Origin: Zoroaster sp. YZ-2022
Lineage: Eukaryota > Echinodermata > Asteroidea > Forcipulatida > Zoroasteridae
Assembly: GCA_029582265.1 (NCBI GenBank)
Contig: CM055816.1
Span: 98,312,446-98,376,445 of the forward strand
Length of the DNA stretch: 64,000 nucleotides
Direction: 5' to 3'
Positions 49,401 to 63,400 of the stretch are shown here, in pieces. Under the pieces are notes generated by a model. It was given only the letters and a program-made list of their open reading frames with translations, did no database searches and was not told the DNA's origin. The number at the start of each line of letters is the position of its first letter. Positions within the stretch are counted from its first letter, which is position 1. The position numbers and the translations under genes are program-made.

Positions 49401-52400
49401 TCTGTAAAATACCGTCAACTTGCATGCGGTTTCACCGCAAACAATACAGCACTATACAGTGTTACAAAAAAAACATTTCTAGGGTTGGGAATAACTTTTA
49501 AAGTTTTCAAGGGAGGCCGATAATTTTATATCTAAATTAAAGCTTAGGTTCTCCCCTTTCAGAAAAACACCATACTTTTGAATTTGGATTTTTTTTCGTA
49601 CCTTAAACGGCCTCCATGGACACTTAGTCCTCTGTAAAATACCGTCAACTTGCATGCGGTTTCACCGCAAACAATACAGCACTATACAGTGTTACAAAAA
49701 AAAACATTTCTAGGGTTGGGAATAACTTTTAAAGTTTTCAAGGGAGGCCGATAAATTTATATCTAAATTAAAGCTTAGGTTCTCCCCTTTAAGAAAAACA
49801 CCATACTTTTGAATTTGGATTTTTTTTTCGTACCTTAAACGGCCTCCATGGACACTTAGCCCTCTGTAAAATACCGTCAACTTGCATGCGGTTTCACCGC
49901 AAACAATACAGCACTATACAGTGTTACAAAAAAACATTTCTAGGGTTGGGAATAACTTTTTAAAGTTTTCAAGGAGGCCGATAAATTTATATCTAAATTA
50001 AAGCTTAGGTTCTCCCTTTAAGAAAACACCCATTTTTTGAATTTGGAATTTTTTTTCGTACCTTAAACGGCCTCCATGGAGACTTAGCCCTGTGTAAAAC
50101 CGTCAACTTGCATGCGGTTTCACCGCAAACAATACAGCACTATACAGTGTTACAAAAAAAAACATTTCTAGGGTTGGGAATAACTTTTAAAGTTTTCAAT
50201 GCAGGCCGATAAATTTATATCTAAATTAAAGCTTAGGTTCTCCCCTTTCAGAAAAACACCATACTTTTGAATTTGGAATTTTTTTTCATACATTAAACGG
50301 CCTCCATGGACACTTAGCCCTCTGTAAAATACCGTCAACTTGCATGCGGTTTCACCGCAAACAATACAGCACTATACAGTGTTACAAAAACAAACATTTC
50401 TAGGGTTGGGAATAACTTTTAAAGTTTTCAAGCGAGGCCGATAAAGTAATATCTAAATTAAAGCTTAGGTTCTCCCCTTTCAGAAAAACACCATACTTTT
50501 TGAATTTGGATATTTTTTCGTACCTTAAACGGCCTCTCCATGGACACTTAGTCCTCTGTAAAATACCGTCAACTTGCATGCGGTTTCACCGCAAACAATA
50601 CAGCACTATACAGTGTTACAAAAAAAACATTTCTATGGTTGGGAATAACTATTAAAGTTTTCAAGGAGCCGATAAATTTATATCTAAATTAAACCTTAGG
50701 TTCTCACCTTTAAGAAAAACACCATACTTTTGAATTTGGATAATCTTTTAGTATCTTAAATGGCCTCCATGGACACTTAGCCCTCTGTAAAATACCATCA
50801 ACTTGCATGCGGTTTCACCGCAAACAATACAGCACTATACAATGTTACAAACAAACATTTCTATGGTTGGGAAAAACTTTTAAAGTTTTCAAGGGAGGCC
50901 GATAATTTTATATCTAAATTAAAGCTTAGGTTCTCCCCTTTCAGAAAAACACGATACTTTTGAATTTGATTTTTTTTTCGTACCTTAAACGGCCTCCATG
51001 GACACTTAGCCCTGTGTAAAATACCGTCAACTTGCATGCGGTTTCACCGCAAACAATACAGAACTATACAGTGTTACAAAAAAAAAACATTTCTAGGGTT
51101 GGGAATAACTTTTAAAGTTTTCAATGGAGGCCGATAAATTTATATCTAAATTAAAGCTTAGGTTCTCCCCTTTCAGAAAAACACAATACTTTTGAATTTG
51201 GATTTTTCTTTCATACATTAAACGGCCTCCATGGACACTTAGCCCTTTGTAAAATGCCATAAACTTGCATGCGGTTTCACAGCAAACAATACAGCACTAT
51301 ACAGTGTTACAAAAAAAAACATTTCTAGGGTTGGGAATAACTTTTAAAGTTTTCAAGGGAGGCCGATAAATTTATATCTAAATTAAAGCTTAGGTTCTCC
51401 CCTTTCAGAAAAACACCATACTTTTGAATTTGGATATTTTTTTCGTACCTTAAACGGCCTCCATGGACACTTAGTCCTCTGTAAAATACCGTCAACTTGC
51501 ATGCGGTTTCACCGTAAACAATACAGCACTATACAGTGTTACAAAAAAAACATTTCTATGGTTGGGAATAACTATTAAAGTTTTCAAGGGAGCCCGATAA
51601 ATTTATATCTAAATTAAACCTTAGGTTCTCCCCTTTAAGAAAAACACCATACTTTTGAATTTGGATAATCTTTTAGTATCTTAAATGGCCTCCATGGACA
51701 CTTAGCCCTCTGTAAAATACCGTCAACTTGCATGCGGTTTCACCGCAAACAATACAGCACTATACAGTGTTACAAAAAACATTTTCTAGGGTTGGGAATA
51801 ACTTTTAAAGTTTTCAAGGAGGCCGATAAATTTATATCTAAATTAAAGCTTAGGTTCTCCTTCAGAAAAACACCATACTTTTGAATTTGGAATTTTTTTT
51901 CATACATTAAACGGCCTCCATGGACACTTAGCCCTCTGTAAAATACCGTCAACTTGCATGCGGTTTCACCGCAAACAATACAGCACTATACAGTGTTACA
52001 AAAAAAAACATTTCTAGGGTTGGGAATAACTTTTAAAGTTTTCAAGGAGGCCGATAAATTTATATCTAAATTAAAGCTTTAGGTTCTCCCCTTTCAGAAA
52101 AACACCATACTTTTGAATTTGGATTTTTTTTTCGTACCTTAAATGGCCTCCATGGACACTTAGCCCTCTGTAAAATACCGTCAACTTGCATGCGGTTTCA
52201 CCGCAAACAATACAGCACTATACAGTGTTACAAAAAAAACATTTCTAGGGTTGGGAATAACTTTTAAAGTTTTCAAGCGAGGCCGATAAATTTATATCTA
52301 AATTAAAGCTTAGGTTCTCCCCTTTCAGAAAAACACCATACTTTTGAATTTGAAAGTTTTAGTACCTTAAACGGCCTCCATGGACACTTAGCCCTCTGTA

Positions 52401-55400
52401 AAATACCGTCAACTTGCATGCGGTTTCACCGCAAACAATACAGCACTATACAGTGTTACAAAAAAAAACATTTCTAGGGTTGGGAATAACTTTTAAAGTT
52501 TTCAAGGGAGGCCGATAAATTTATATCTAAATTAAAGCTTAGGTTCTCCCCTTTCAGAAAAACACCATACTTTTGAATTTGGATATTTTTTTCGTACCTT
52601 AAACGGCCTCCATGGACACTTAGTCCTCTGTAAAATACCGTCAACTTGCATGCGGTTTCACCGCAAACAATACAGCACTATACAGTGTTACAAAAAAAAC
52701 ATTTCTATGGTTGGGAATAACTTTTAAAGTTTTCAAGGGAGGCCGATAAATTTATATCTAAATTAAAGCTTAGGTTCTTCCCTTTAAGAAAAACACCATA
52801 CTTTTGAATTTGGAATTTTTTTTAGTACATTAAACGGCCTCCATGGACACTTAGCCCTTTGTAAAATGCCATAAACTTGCATGCGGTTTCACAGCAAACA
52901 ATACAGCACTATACAGTGTTACAAAAAAAAACATTTCTAGGGTTGGGAATAACTTTTAAAGTTTTCAAGGGAGGCCGATAAATTTATATCTAAATTAAAG
53001 CTTAGGTTCTCCCCTTTCAGAAAAACACCATACTTTTGAATTTGGATATTTTTTTCGTACCTTAAACGGCCTCCATGGACACTTAGCCCTCTGTAAAATA
53101 CTGTCAACTTGCATGCGGTTTCACCGCAAACAATACAGCACTATACAGTGTTACAAAAACATTTCTATGGTTGGGAATAACTTTTAAAGTTTTCAAGGGA
53201 GGCCGATAAATTTATATCTAAATAAAACTTAGGGTCTCCCTTTAAGAAAAACCATACTTTTGAATTTGGAATTTTTTCGTATCATTAAACGGCCTCCATG
53301 GACACTTAGCCCTCTGTAAAATACGGTCAACTTGCATGCGGTTTCACCGCAAACAATACAGCACTATACAGTGTTACAAAAAAAAAACATTTCTAGGGTT
53401 GGGAATAACTTTTAAAGTTTTCAAGGGAGGCCGATAAATTTATATCTAAATTAAAGCTTAGGTTCTCCCCTTTAAGAAAAACACCATACTTTTGAATTTC
53501 CAATTTTTTTTTCGTACCTTAAACGGCCTCCATGGACACTTAGCCCTGTGTAAAATACCGTCAACTTGCATGCGGTTTCACCGCAAACAATACAGCACTA
53601 TACAGTGTTACAAAAAAACATTTCTAGGGATGGGAATAGCGTTTAATGTTTACATTGGAGGCAGATCATGTTATCTCTAAATTAAAGCTTAGATTCTCCC
53701 TTTCAGAAAAACACAATACTTTTGAATTTGGATATTTTTTCGTACATTAAACGGCCTCCATGGACACTTAGCCCTCTGTAAAATACCGTCAACTTGCATG
53801 CGGTTTCACCGCAAACAATACAGCACTATACAGTGTTACAAAAAAAACATTTCTAGGGTTGGGAATAACTATTAAAGTTATCAAGGAGGCCTGATAAATT
53901 TATATCTAAATTAAAGCTTAGGTTCTCCCATTTCAGAAAAACACCATACTTTTGAATTTGGAAACTTTTTTTAGTACCTTAAACGGCCTCCATGGACACT
54001 TAGCCCTCTGTAAAATACCGTCAACTTGCATGCGGTTTCACCGCAAACAATACAGCACTATACAGTGTTACAAAAAAAACATTTCTAGGGTTGGGAATAA
54101 CTTTTAAAGTTTTCAAGGAGGCCGATAAATTTATATCTAAATTAAAGCTTAGGTCCTCCCTTTAAGAAAAACACCATACTTTTGAATTTGGATTTTTTTA
54201 GTACCTTAAACGGCCTCCATGGACACTTAGCCCTCTGTAAATACCGTCAACTTGCATGCGGTTTCACCGCAAACAATACAGCACTATACAGTGTTACAAA
54301 AAAAACATTTCTAGGGTTGGGAATAACTTTTAAAGTTTTCAAGGAGGCGATAATTTTATATCTAAATTAAAGCTTAGGTTCTTCCCTTTCAGAAAAACAC
54401 CATACTTTTGAATTTGGAATTTTTTTTCGTACCTTAAACGGCCTCCATGGACACTTAGCCCTCTGTAAAATACCGTCAACTTGCATGCGGTTTCACCGCA
54501 AACAATACAGCACTATACAGTGTTACAAAAAAACATTTCTAGGGTTGGGAATAACTTTTAAAGTTTTCAAGGGAGGCCGATAATTTTATATCTAAATTAA
54601 AGCTTAGGTTCTCCCTTTCAGAAAACACAATAATTTTTAATTTGGAATTTTTTTCGTACCTTAAACGGCCTCCATGGACACTTAGCCCTCTGTAAAATAC
54701 CGTCAACTTGCATGCGGTTTCACCGCAAACAATACAGCACTATACAGTGTTACAAAAAAAACATTTCTAGGGTTGGGAATAACTTTTAAAGTTTCCAAGG
54801 GAGGCCGATAATTTTATATCTAAATTAAAGCTTAGGTTCTCCCCTTTCAGAAAAACACCATACTTTTGAATTTGGAAATTTTTTTCGTACCTTAAACGGC
54901 CTCCATGGACACTTAGCCCTCTGTAAAATACCGTCAACTTGCATGCGGTTTCACCGCAAACAATACAGCACTATACAGTGTTACAAAAAAAAAAGCATTT
55001 CTAGGGTTGGGAATAACTTTTAAAGTTTTTAATGGAGGCCGATAAATTTATATCTAAATTAAAGCTTAGGTTCTCCCCTTTCAGAAAAACACCATACTTT
55101 TGAATTTGGATATTTTTTTCATACCTTAAACGGCCTCCATGGACACTTAGTCCTCTGTAAAATACCGTCAACTTGCATGCGGTTTCACCGTAAACAATAC
55201 AGCACTATACAGTGTTACAAAAAAAACATTTCTATGGTTGGGAATAACTATTAAAGTTTTCAAGGGAGCCCGATAAATTTATATCTAAATTAAAGCTTAG
55301 GTTCTCCCCTTTAAGAAAAACACCATACTTTTGAATTTGGATAATCTTTTAGTATCTTAAATGGCCTCCATGGACACTTAGCCCTCTGTAAAATACCATC

Positions 55401-58400
55401 AACTTGCATGCGGTTTCACCGCAAACAATACAGCACTATACAATGTTACAAAAAAAAAACATTTCTAGGATTGGGAATAACTTTTAAAGTTTTCAAGGGA
55501 GGCCGATAAATTTATATCTAAATTAAAGCTTAGGTTCTCCCTTTAAAAACACCATACTTTTGAATTTGGAATTTTTTCGTACCTTAAACGGCCTCCATGG
55601 ACACTTAGCCCTCTGTAAAATACCGTCAACTTGCATGCGGTTTCACCGCAAACAATACAGCACTATACAGTGTTACAAAAAAAAACATTTCTAGGGTTGG
55701 GAATAACTTTTAAAGTTTTCAAGGGAGGCCGATAATTTTATATCTAAATTAAAGCTTAGGTTCTCCCCTTTCAGAAAAACACCATACTTTTGAATTTGGA
55801 ATTTTTTTTCGTACATTAAACGGCCTCCATGGACACTTAGCCCTCTGTAAAATACCGTCAACTTGCATGCGGTTTCACCGCAAACAATACAGCACTATAC
55901 AGTGTTACAAAAAAAACATTTCTATGGTTGGGAATAACTATTAAAGTTTTCAAGGGAGGCCGATAAATTTATATCTAAATTAAAGCTTAGGTTCTCCCCT
56001 TTAAGAAAAACACCATACTTTTGAATTTGGATAATCTTTTAGTATCTTAAATGGCCTCCATGGACACTTAGCCCTCTGTAAAATACCATCAACTTGCATG
56101 CGGTTTCACCGCAAACAATACAGCACTATACAATGTTACAAAAAAAAACATTTCTAGGGTTGGGAATAACTTTTAAAGTTTTCAAGGGAGGCCGATAAAT
56201 TTATATCTAAATTAAAGCTTAGGTTCTAACCTTTAAGAAAAACACCATACTTTTGAATTTGGAATTTTTTTCGTACCTTAAACGGCCTCCATGGACACTT
56301 AGCCCTCTGTAAAATACCGTCAACTTGCATGCGGTTTCACCGCAAACAATACAGCACTATACAGTGTTACAAAAAAAAAACATTTCTAGGATTGGGAATA
56401 ACTTTTAAAGTTTTCAATGGAGGCCGATAAATTTATATCTAAATTAAAGCTTAGGTTCTCCCCTTTAAGAAAAACACCATACTTTTGAATTTGGATAATC
56501 TTTTAGTATCTTAAATATCCTCCATGGACACTTAGCCCTCTGTAAAATACCGTCAACTTGCATGCGGTTTCACCGCAAACAATACAGCCCTATACAATGT
56601 TTCAAAAAAACATTTCTAGGGTTGGGAATAACTTTAAAGTTTTCAAGGAGGCCGATAAATTTATATCTAAACTTAAAGCTTAGGTTCTCCCTTAAGAAAA
56701 ACACCATACTTTTGAATTTGGATTTTTTTTCGTACCTTAAACGGCCTCCATGGACACTTAGCCCTCTGTAAAATACTGTCAACTTGCATGCGGTTTCACC
56801 GCAAACAATACAGCACTATACAGTGTTACAAAAAAAACATTTCTAGGGTTGGGAATAACTTTTAAAGTTTTCAAGAAAGTCCGATAAATTTATATCTACA
56901 TTAAAGCTTAGGTTCTCACCTTTCAGAAAAACATCATACTTTTGAATTTGGATATTTTTTCATACCTTAAACGGCCTCCATGGACACTTAGCCCTCTGTA
57001 AAATACCGTCAACTTGCATGCGGTTTCACCGCAAACAATACAGCACTATACAGTGTTACAAAAAAAACATTTCTAGGGTTGGGAATAACTTTTAAAGTTT
57101 TCAAGGGAGGCCGATAATTTTATATCTAAATTAAAGCTTAGCTTCTCCTCTTTCAGAAAAACACCAATACTTTTGAATTTTGATTTTTTTCATACATTAA
57201 ACGGCCTCCATGGACACTTAGCCCTCTGTAAAATACCGTCAACTTGCATGCGGTTTCACCGCAAACAATACAGCACTATACAATGTTACAAAAAAACATT
57301 TCTAGGGTTGGGAATAACTTTTAACGTTTTCAAGGAGGCCGATAAATTTATATCTAAATTAAAGCTTAGGTTCTCCCTTTAAGAAAAACACCATACTTTT
57401 GAATTTGGAATTTTTTCGTACCTTAAACGGCCTCCATGGACACTTAGCCCTCTGTAAAATACCGTCAACTTGCATGCGGTTTCACCGCAAACAATACAGC
57501 ACTATACAGTGTTACAACAAAAAAACATTTCTAGGGTTGGGAATAACTTTTACAGTTTTCAATGGAGGCCGATAAATTTATATCTAAATTAAAGCTTAGG
57601 TTCTCCCCTTTCAGAAAAACACAATACTTTTGAATTTGGAATTTTTTTTCATACATTAAACGGCCTCCATGGACACTTAGTCCTCTGTAAAATACCGTCA
57701 ACTTGCATGCGGTTTCACCGCAAACAATACAGCACTATACAGTGTTACAAAAAAAAACATTTCTATGGTTGGGAATAACTATTAAAGTTTTCAAGGGAGC
57801 CCGATAAATTTATATCTAAATTAAAGCTTAGGTTCTCCCCTTTAAGAAAAACACCATACTTTTGAATTTGGATAATCTTTTAGTATCTTAAATGGCCTCC
57901 ATGGACACTTAGCCCTCTGTAAAATACCGTCAACTTGCATGCGGTTTCACCGCAAACAATACAGCACTATACAATGTTACAAAAAAAAACATTTCTAGGG
58001 TTGGGAATAACTTTTAAAGTTTTCAAGGGAGGCCGATAAATTTATATCTAAATTAAAGCTTAGGTTCTCCCCTTTAAGAAAAACACCATACTTTTGAATT
58101 TGGAATTTTTTTCGTACCTTAAACGGCCTCCATGGACACTTAGCCCTCTGTAAAATACCGTCAACTTGCATGCGGTTTCACCGCAAACAATACAGCACTA
58201 TACAGTGTTACAAAAAAAAACATTTCTAGGGTTGGGAATAAGTTTAAAGTTTTCAAGGAAGGCCGATAAATTTATATCTAAATTAAAGCTTAGGTTCTCC
58301 CCTTTCAGAAAAACATCATACTTTTGAATTTGGATAATCTTTTAGTATCTTAAATGGCCTCCATGGACACTTAGCCCTCTGTAAAATACCGTCAACTTGC

Positions 58401-61400
58401 ATGCGGTTTCACCGCAAACAATATAGCACTATACAATGTTACAAAAAAAAACATTTCTAGGGTTGGGAATAACTTTTAAAGTTTTCAAGGCAGGCCGATA
58501 AATTTATATCTAAATTAAAGCTTAGGTTCTCCCCTTTCAGAAAAACACCATACTTTTGAATTTGGAATTTTTGTTCGTACATTAAACGGCCTCCATGGAC
58601 ACTTAGCCCTCTGTAAAATACCGTCAACTTGCATGCGGTTTCACCGCAAACAATACAGCACTATACAGTGTTACAAAAAAAAACATTTCTAGGGTTGGGA
58701 ATAACTTTTAAAGTTTTCAATGGAGGCCGATAAATTTATATCTAAATTAAAGCTTAGGTTCTCCCCTTTCAGAAAAACACAATACTTTTGAATTTGGAAT
58801 TTTTTTTCATACATTAAACGGCCTCCATGGACACTTAGCCCTCAGTAAAATACCATCAACTTGCATGCGGTTTCACCGCAAACAATACAGCACTATATAA
58901 TGTTACAAAAAAAAAACATTTCTAGGATTGGGAATAACTTTTAAAGTTTTCAAGGGAGGCCGATAAATTTATATCTAAATTAAAGCTTAGGTTCTCCCCT
59001 TTAAGAAAAACACCATACTTTTGAATTTGGAATTTTTTTTCGTACCTTAAACGGCCTCCATGGACACTTAGCCCTCTGTAAAATACCGTCAACTTGCATG
59101 CGGTTTCACCGCAAACAATACAGCACTATACAGTGTTACAAAAAAAACATTTCTATGGTTGGGAATAACTATTAAAGTTTTCAAGGGAGCCCGATAAATT
59201 TATATCTAAATTAAAGCTTAGGTTCTCCCCTTTAAGAAAAACACCATACTTTTGAATTTGGATAATCTTTTAGTATCTTAAATGGCCTCCATGGACACTT
59301 AGCCTCTGTAAAATACCATCAACTTGCATGCGGTTTCACCGCAAACAATACAGCACTATACAATGTTACAACAAAAAAACATTTCTAGGGTTGGGAATAA
59401 CTTTTAAAGATTTCAAGGGAGGCCGATAAATTTATATCTAAACTAAAGCTTATGTTCTCCCCTTTAAGAAAAACACCATACTTTTGAATTTGGATTTTTT
59501 TTTCGTACCTTAAACGGCCTCCATGGACACTTAGCCTCTCTGTAAAATACCCTCAACTTGCATGCGGTTTCACCGCAAACAATACAGCACTATACAGTGT
59601 TACAAAAACATTTCTAGGGTTGGGAATAACTTTTAAAGTTTTCAATGCAGGCCGATAAATTTATATCTATATTAAAGCTTAGGTTCTCCCCTTTCAGAAA
59701 AACACAATACTTTTGAATTTGGAATATTTGTTCATACATTAAACGGCCTCCATGGATACTTAGTCCTCTGTAAAATACCGTCAACTTGCATGCGGTTTCA
59801 CCGCAAACAATACAGCACTATACAGTGTTACAAAAAAAAACATTTCTAGGGTTGGGAATAACTTTTAAAGTTTTCAATGCAGGCCGATAAATTTATATCT
59901 AAATTAAAGCTTAGGTTCTCCCCTTTCAGAAAAACACAATACTTTTGAATTTGGAATTTTTTTTCATACATTAAACGGCCTCCATGGACACTTAGCCCTC
60001 AGTAAAATACCATCAACTTGCATGCGGTTTCACCGCAAACAATACAGCACTATACAATGTTACAAAAAAAAAACATTTCTAGGATTGGGAATAACTTTTA
60101 AAGTTTTCAAGGGAGGCCGATAAATTTATATCTAAATTAAAGCTTAGGTTCTCCCCTTTAAGAAAAACACCATACTTTTGAATTTGGAATTTTTTTCGTA
60201 CCTTAAACGGCCTCCATGGACACTTAGCCCTCTGTAAAATACCGTCAACTTGCATGCGGTTTCACCGCAAACAATACAGCACTATACAGTGTTACAAAAA
60301 AAAACATTTCTAGGATTGGGAATAACTTTTAAAGTTTTCAATGGAGGCCGATAAATTTATATCTAAATTAAAGCTTAGGTTCTCCCCTTTCAGAAAAACA
60401 CAATACTTTTGAATTTGGAATTTTTTTTCATACATTAAACGGCCTCCATGGACACTTAGTCCTCTGTAAAATACCGTCAACTTGCATGCGGTTTCACCGT
60501 AAACAATACAGCACTATACAGTGTTACAAAAAAAACATTTCTATGGTTGGGAATAACTATTACAGTTTTCAAGGGAGCCCGATAAATTTATATCTAAATT
60601 AAACCTTAGGTTCTCCCCTTTAAGAAAAACACCATACTTTTGAATTTGGATAATCTTTTAGTATCTTAAATGGCCTCCATGGACACTTAGCCCTCTGTAA
60701 AATACCGTCAACTTGCATGCGGTTTCACCGCAAACAATACAGCACTATACAGTGTTACAAAAAAAAAACATTTCTAGGGTTGGGAATAACTTTTAAAGTT
60801 TTCAAGGAGGCCGATAAATTTATATCTAAATTAAAGCTTAGGTTCTCCCATTTCAGAAAAACACCATACTTTTGAATTTGGAATTTTTTTCGTACCTTAA
60901 ACGGCCTCCATGGACACTTAGCCCTCTGTAAAATACCGTCAACTTGCATGCGGTTTCACCGCAAACAATACAGCACTATACAATGTTACAAAAAAAAAAC
61001 ATTTCTAGGGTTGGGAATAACTTTTAAAGTTTTCAAGGGAGGCCGATAAATTTATATCTAAATTAAAGCTTAGGTTCTCCCCTTTAAGAAAAACACCATA
61101 CTTTTGAATTTGGAATTTTTTTTCGTACCTTAAACGGCCTCCATGGACACTTAGCCCTCTGTAAAATACCGTCAACTTGCATGCGGTTTCACCGCAAACA
61201 ATACAGCACTATACAGTGTTACAAAAAAAAACATTTCTAGGGTTGGGAATAACTTTTAAAGTTTTCAATGCAGGCCGATAAATTTATATCTAAATTAAAG
61301 CTTAGGTTCTCCCCTTTCAGAAAAACACAATACTTTTGAATTTTGAATATTTTTTCTTACATTAAACGGCCTCCATGGACACTTAGCCCTCTGTAAAATA

Positions 61401-63379
61401 CGGTCAACTTGCATGCGGTTTCACCGCAAACAATACAGCACTATACAGTGTTACAAAAAACATTTCTAGGATTGGGAATAACTTTTAAAGTTTTCAAGGG
61501 AGGCCGATAAGTTTATATCTAAATTAAAGCGTAGGTTCTCCCTTTGAGAAAAACACCATACTTTTGAATTTGGATTTTTTTTGCGTACCTTAAACGGCCT
61601 CCATGGACACTTAGCCCTCTGTAAAATACCGTCAACTTGCATGCGGTTTCACCGCAAACAATACAGCACTATACAGTGTTACAAAAAAAACATTTCTAGG
61701 ATTGGGAATAACTTTTAAAGTTTTCAAGGAAGGCCGATAAATTTATATCTAAATTAAAGCTTAGGTTCTCCCCTTTGAAAAACACCATACTTTTGAATTT
61801 GGATAATCTTTTAGTACATCTAAATGGCCTCCATGGACACTTAGCCCTCTGTAAAATACCATCAACTTGCATGCGGTTTCACCGCAAACAATACAGCACT
61901 ATACAATGTTACCAAAAAAAAACATTTCTAGGGTTGGGAATAACGTTTAAAGTTTTCAAGGGAGGCCGATAAATTTATATCTAAATTAAAGCTTAGGTTC
62001 TCCCCTTTAAGAAAAACACCATACTTTTGAATTTGGATTTTTTTCGTACCTTAAACGGCCTCCATGGACACTTAGCCCTCTGTAAAATACTGTCGTCAAC
62101 TTGCATGCGGTTTCACCGCAAACAATACAGCACTATACAGTGTTACAAAAAAAAACATTTCTAGGGTTGGGAATAACTTTTAAAGTTTTCAATGCAGGCC
62201 GATAAATTTATATCTAAATTAAAGCTTAGGTTCTCCCCTTTCAGAAAAACACAATACTTTTGAATTTGGATATTTTTCATACATTAAACGGCCTCCATGG
62301 ACTGATAGTCCTCTGTAAAATACCGTCAACTTGCATGCGGTTTCACCGCAAACAATACAGCACTATACAGTGTTACAAAAAAAACATTTCTAGGGTTGGG
62401 AATAACTTTAAAATTTTCAAGGGAGGCCGATAAATTTATATCTAAATTTAAAGCTTAGGTTCTCCCTTTAAGAAAAACACCATACTTTTGAATTTGGAAT
62501 TTTTTTAGTACCTTAAATGGCCTCCATGGACACTTAGCCCTCTGTAAAATACCATCAACTTGCATGCGGTTTCACCGCAAACAATACAGCACTATACAGT
62601 GTTACAAAAAACATTTCTAGGGTTGGGAATAACTTTAAAGTTTTCAAGGAGGCCGATAATTTTATATCTACATTAAAGCTTAGGTTCTCCCCTTTCAGAA
62701 AAACACCATACTTTAGAATTTGGAATTTTTTTTCATACCTTAAACGGCCTCCATGGACACTTAGCCCTCTGTAAAATACCGTCAACTTGCATGCGGTTTC
62801 ACCGCAAACAATACAGCACTATACAGTGTTACAAAAAAAACATTTCTAGGGTTGGGAATAACTATTAAAGTTTTCAAGGGAGCCCGATAAATTTATATCT
62901 AAATTAAAGCTTAGGTTCTCCCCTTTCAGAAAAACACAATACTTTTGAATTTGGATTTTTAGTATCTTAAACGGCCTCCATGGACATAGCCCTCTGTAAA
63001 ATACCGTCAACTTGCATGCGGTTTCACCGCAAACAATACAGCACTATACAGTGTTACAAAAAAACATTTCTAGGGTTGGGAATAACTTTTAAAGTTTTCA
63101 AGGAGGCCCGATAAATTTATATCTAAATTAAAGCTTAGGTTCTCCCCTTTCAGAAAAACACCATACTTTTGAAATAGGAATTTTTTTTCGTAATTTAAAC
63201 GGCCTCCATGGACACTTAGCCCTCTGTAAAATACCGTCAACTTGCATGCGGTTTCACCGCAAACAATACAGCACTATACAGTGTTACAAAAAAAAACATT
63301 TCTAGGGTTGGGAATAACTTTTAAATTTTCAAGGGAGGCCAATAAATATATATCTAAATTAAAGCTTAGGTTCTCCCCT

Positions 63380-63400
63380 TTCAGAAAATCGTACCTTAAA
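63380..63400 (+). repeat. Unit with internal deletion
   Basis: CCCCTTTCAGAAAA joins directly to TCGTACCTTAAACGG, so about 45 bp containing ACACCATACTTTTGAATTTG and the T-rich segment are missing. Flanking units are normal. Confidence 0.8.
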
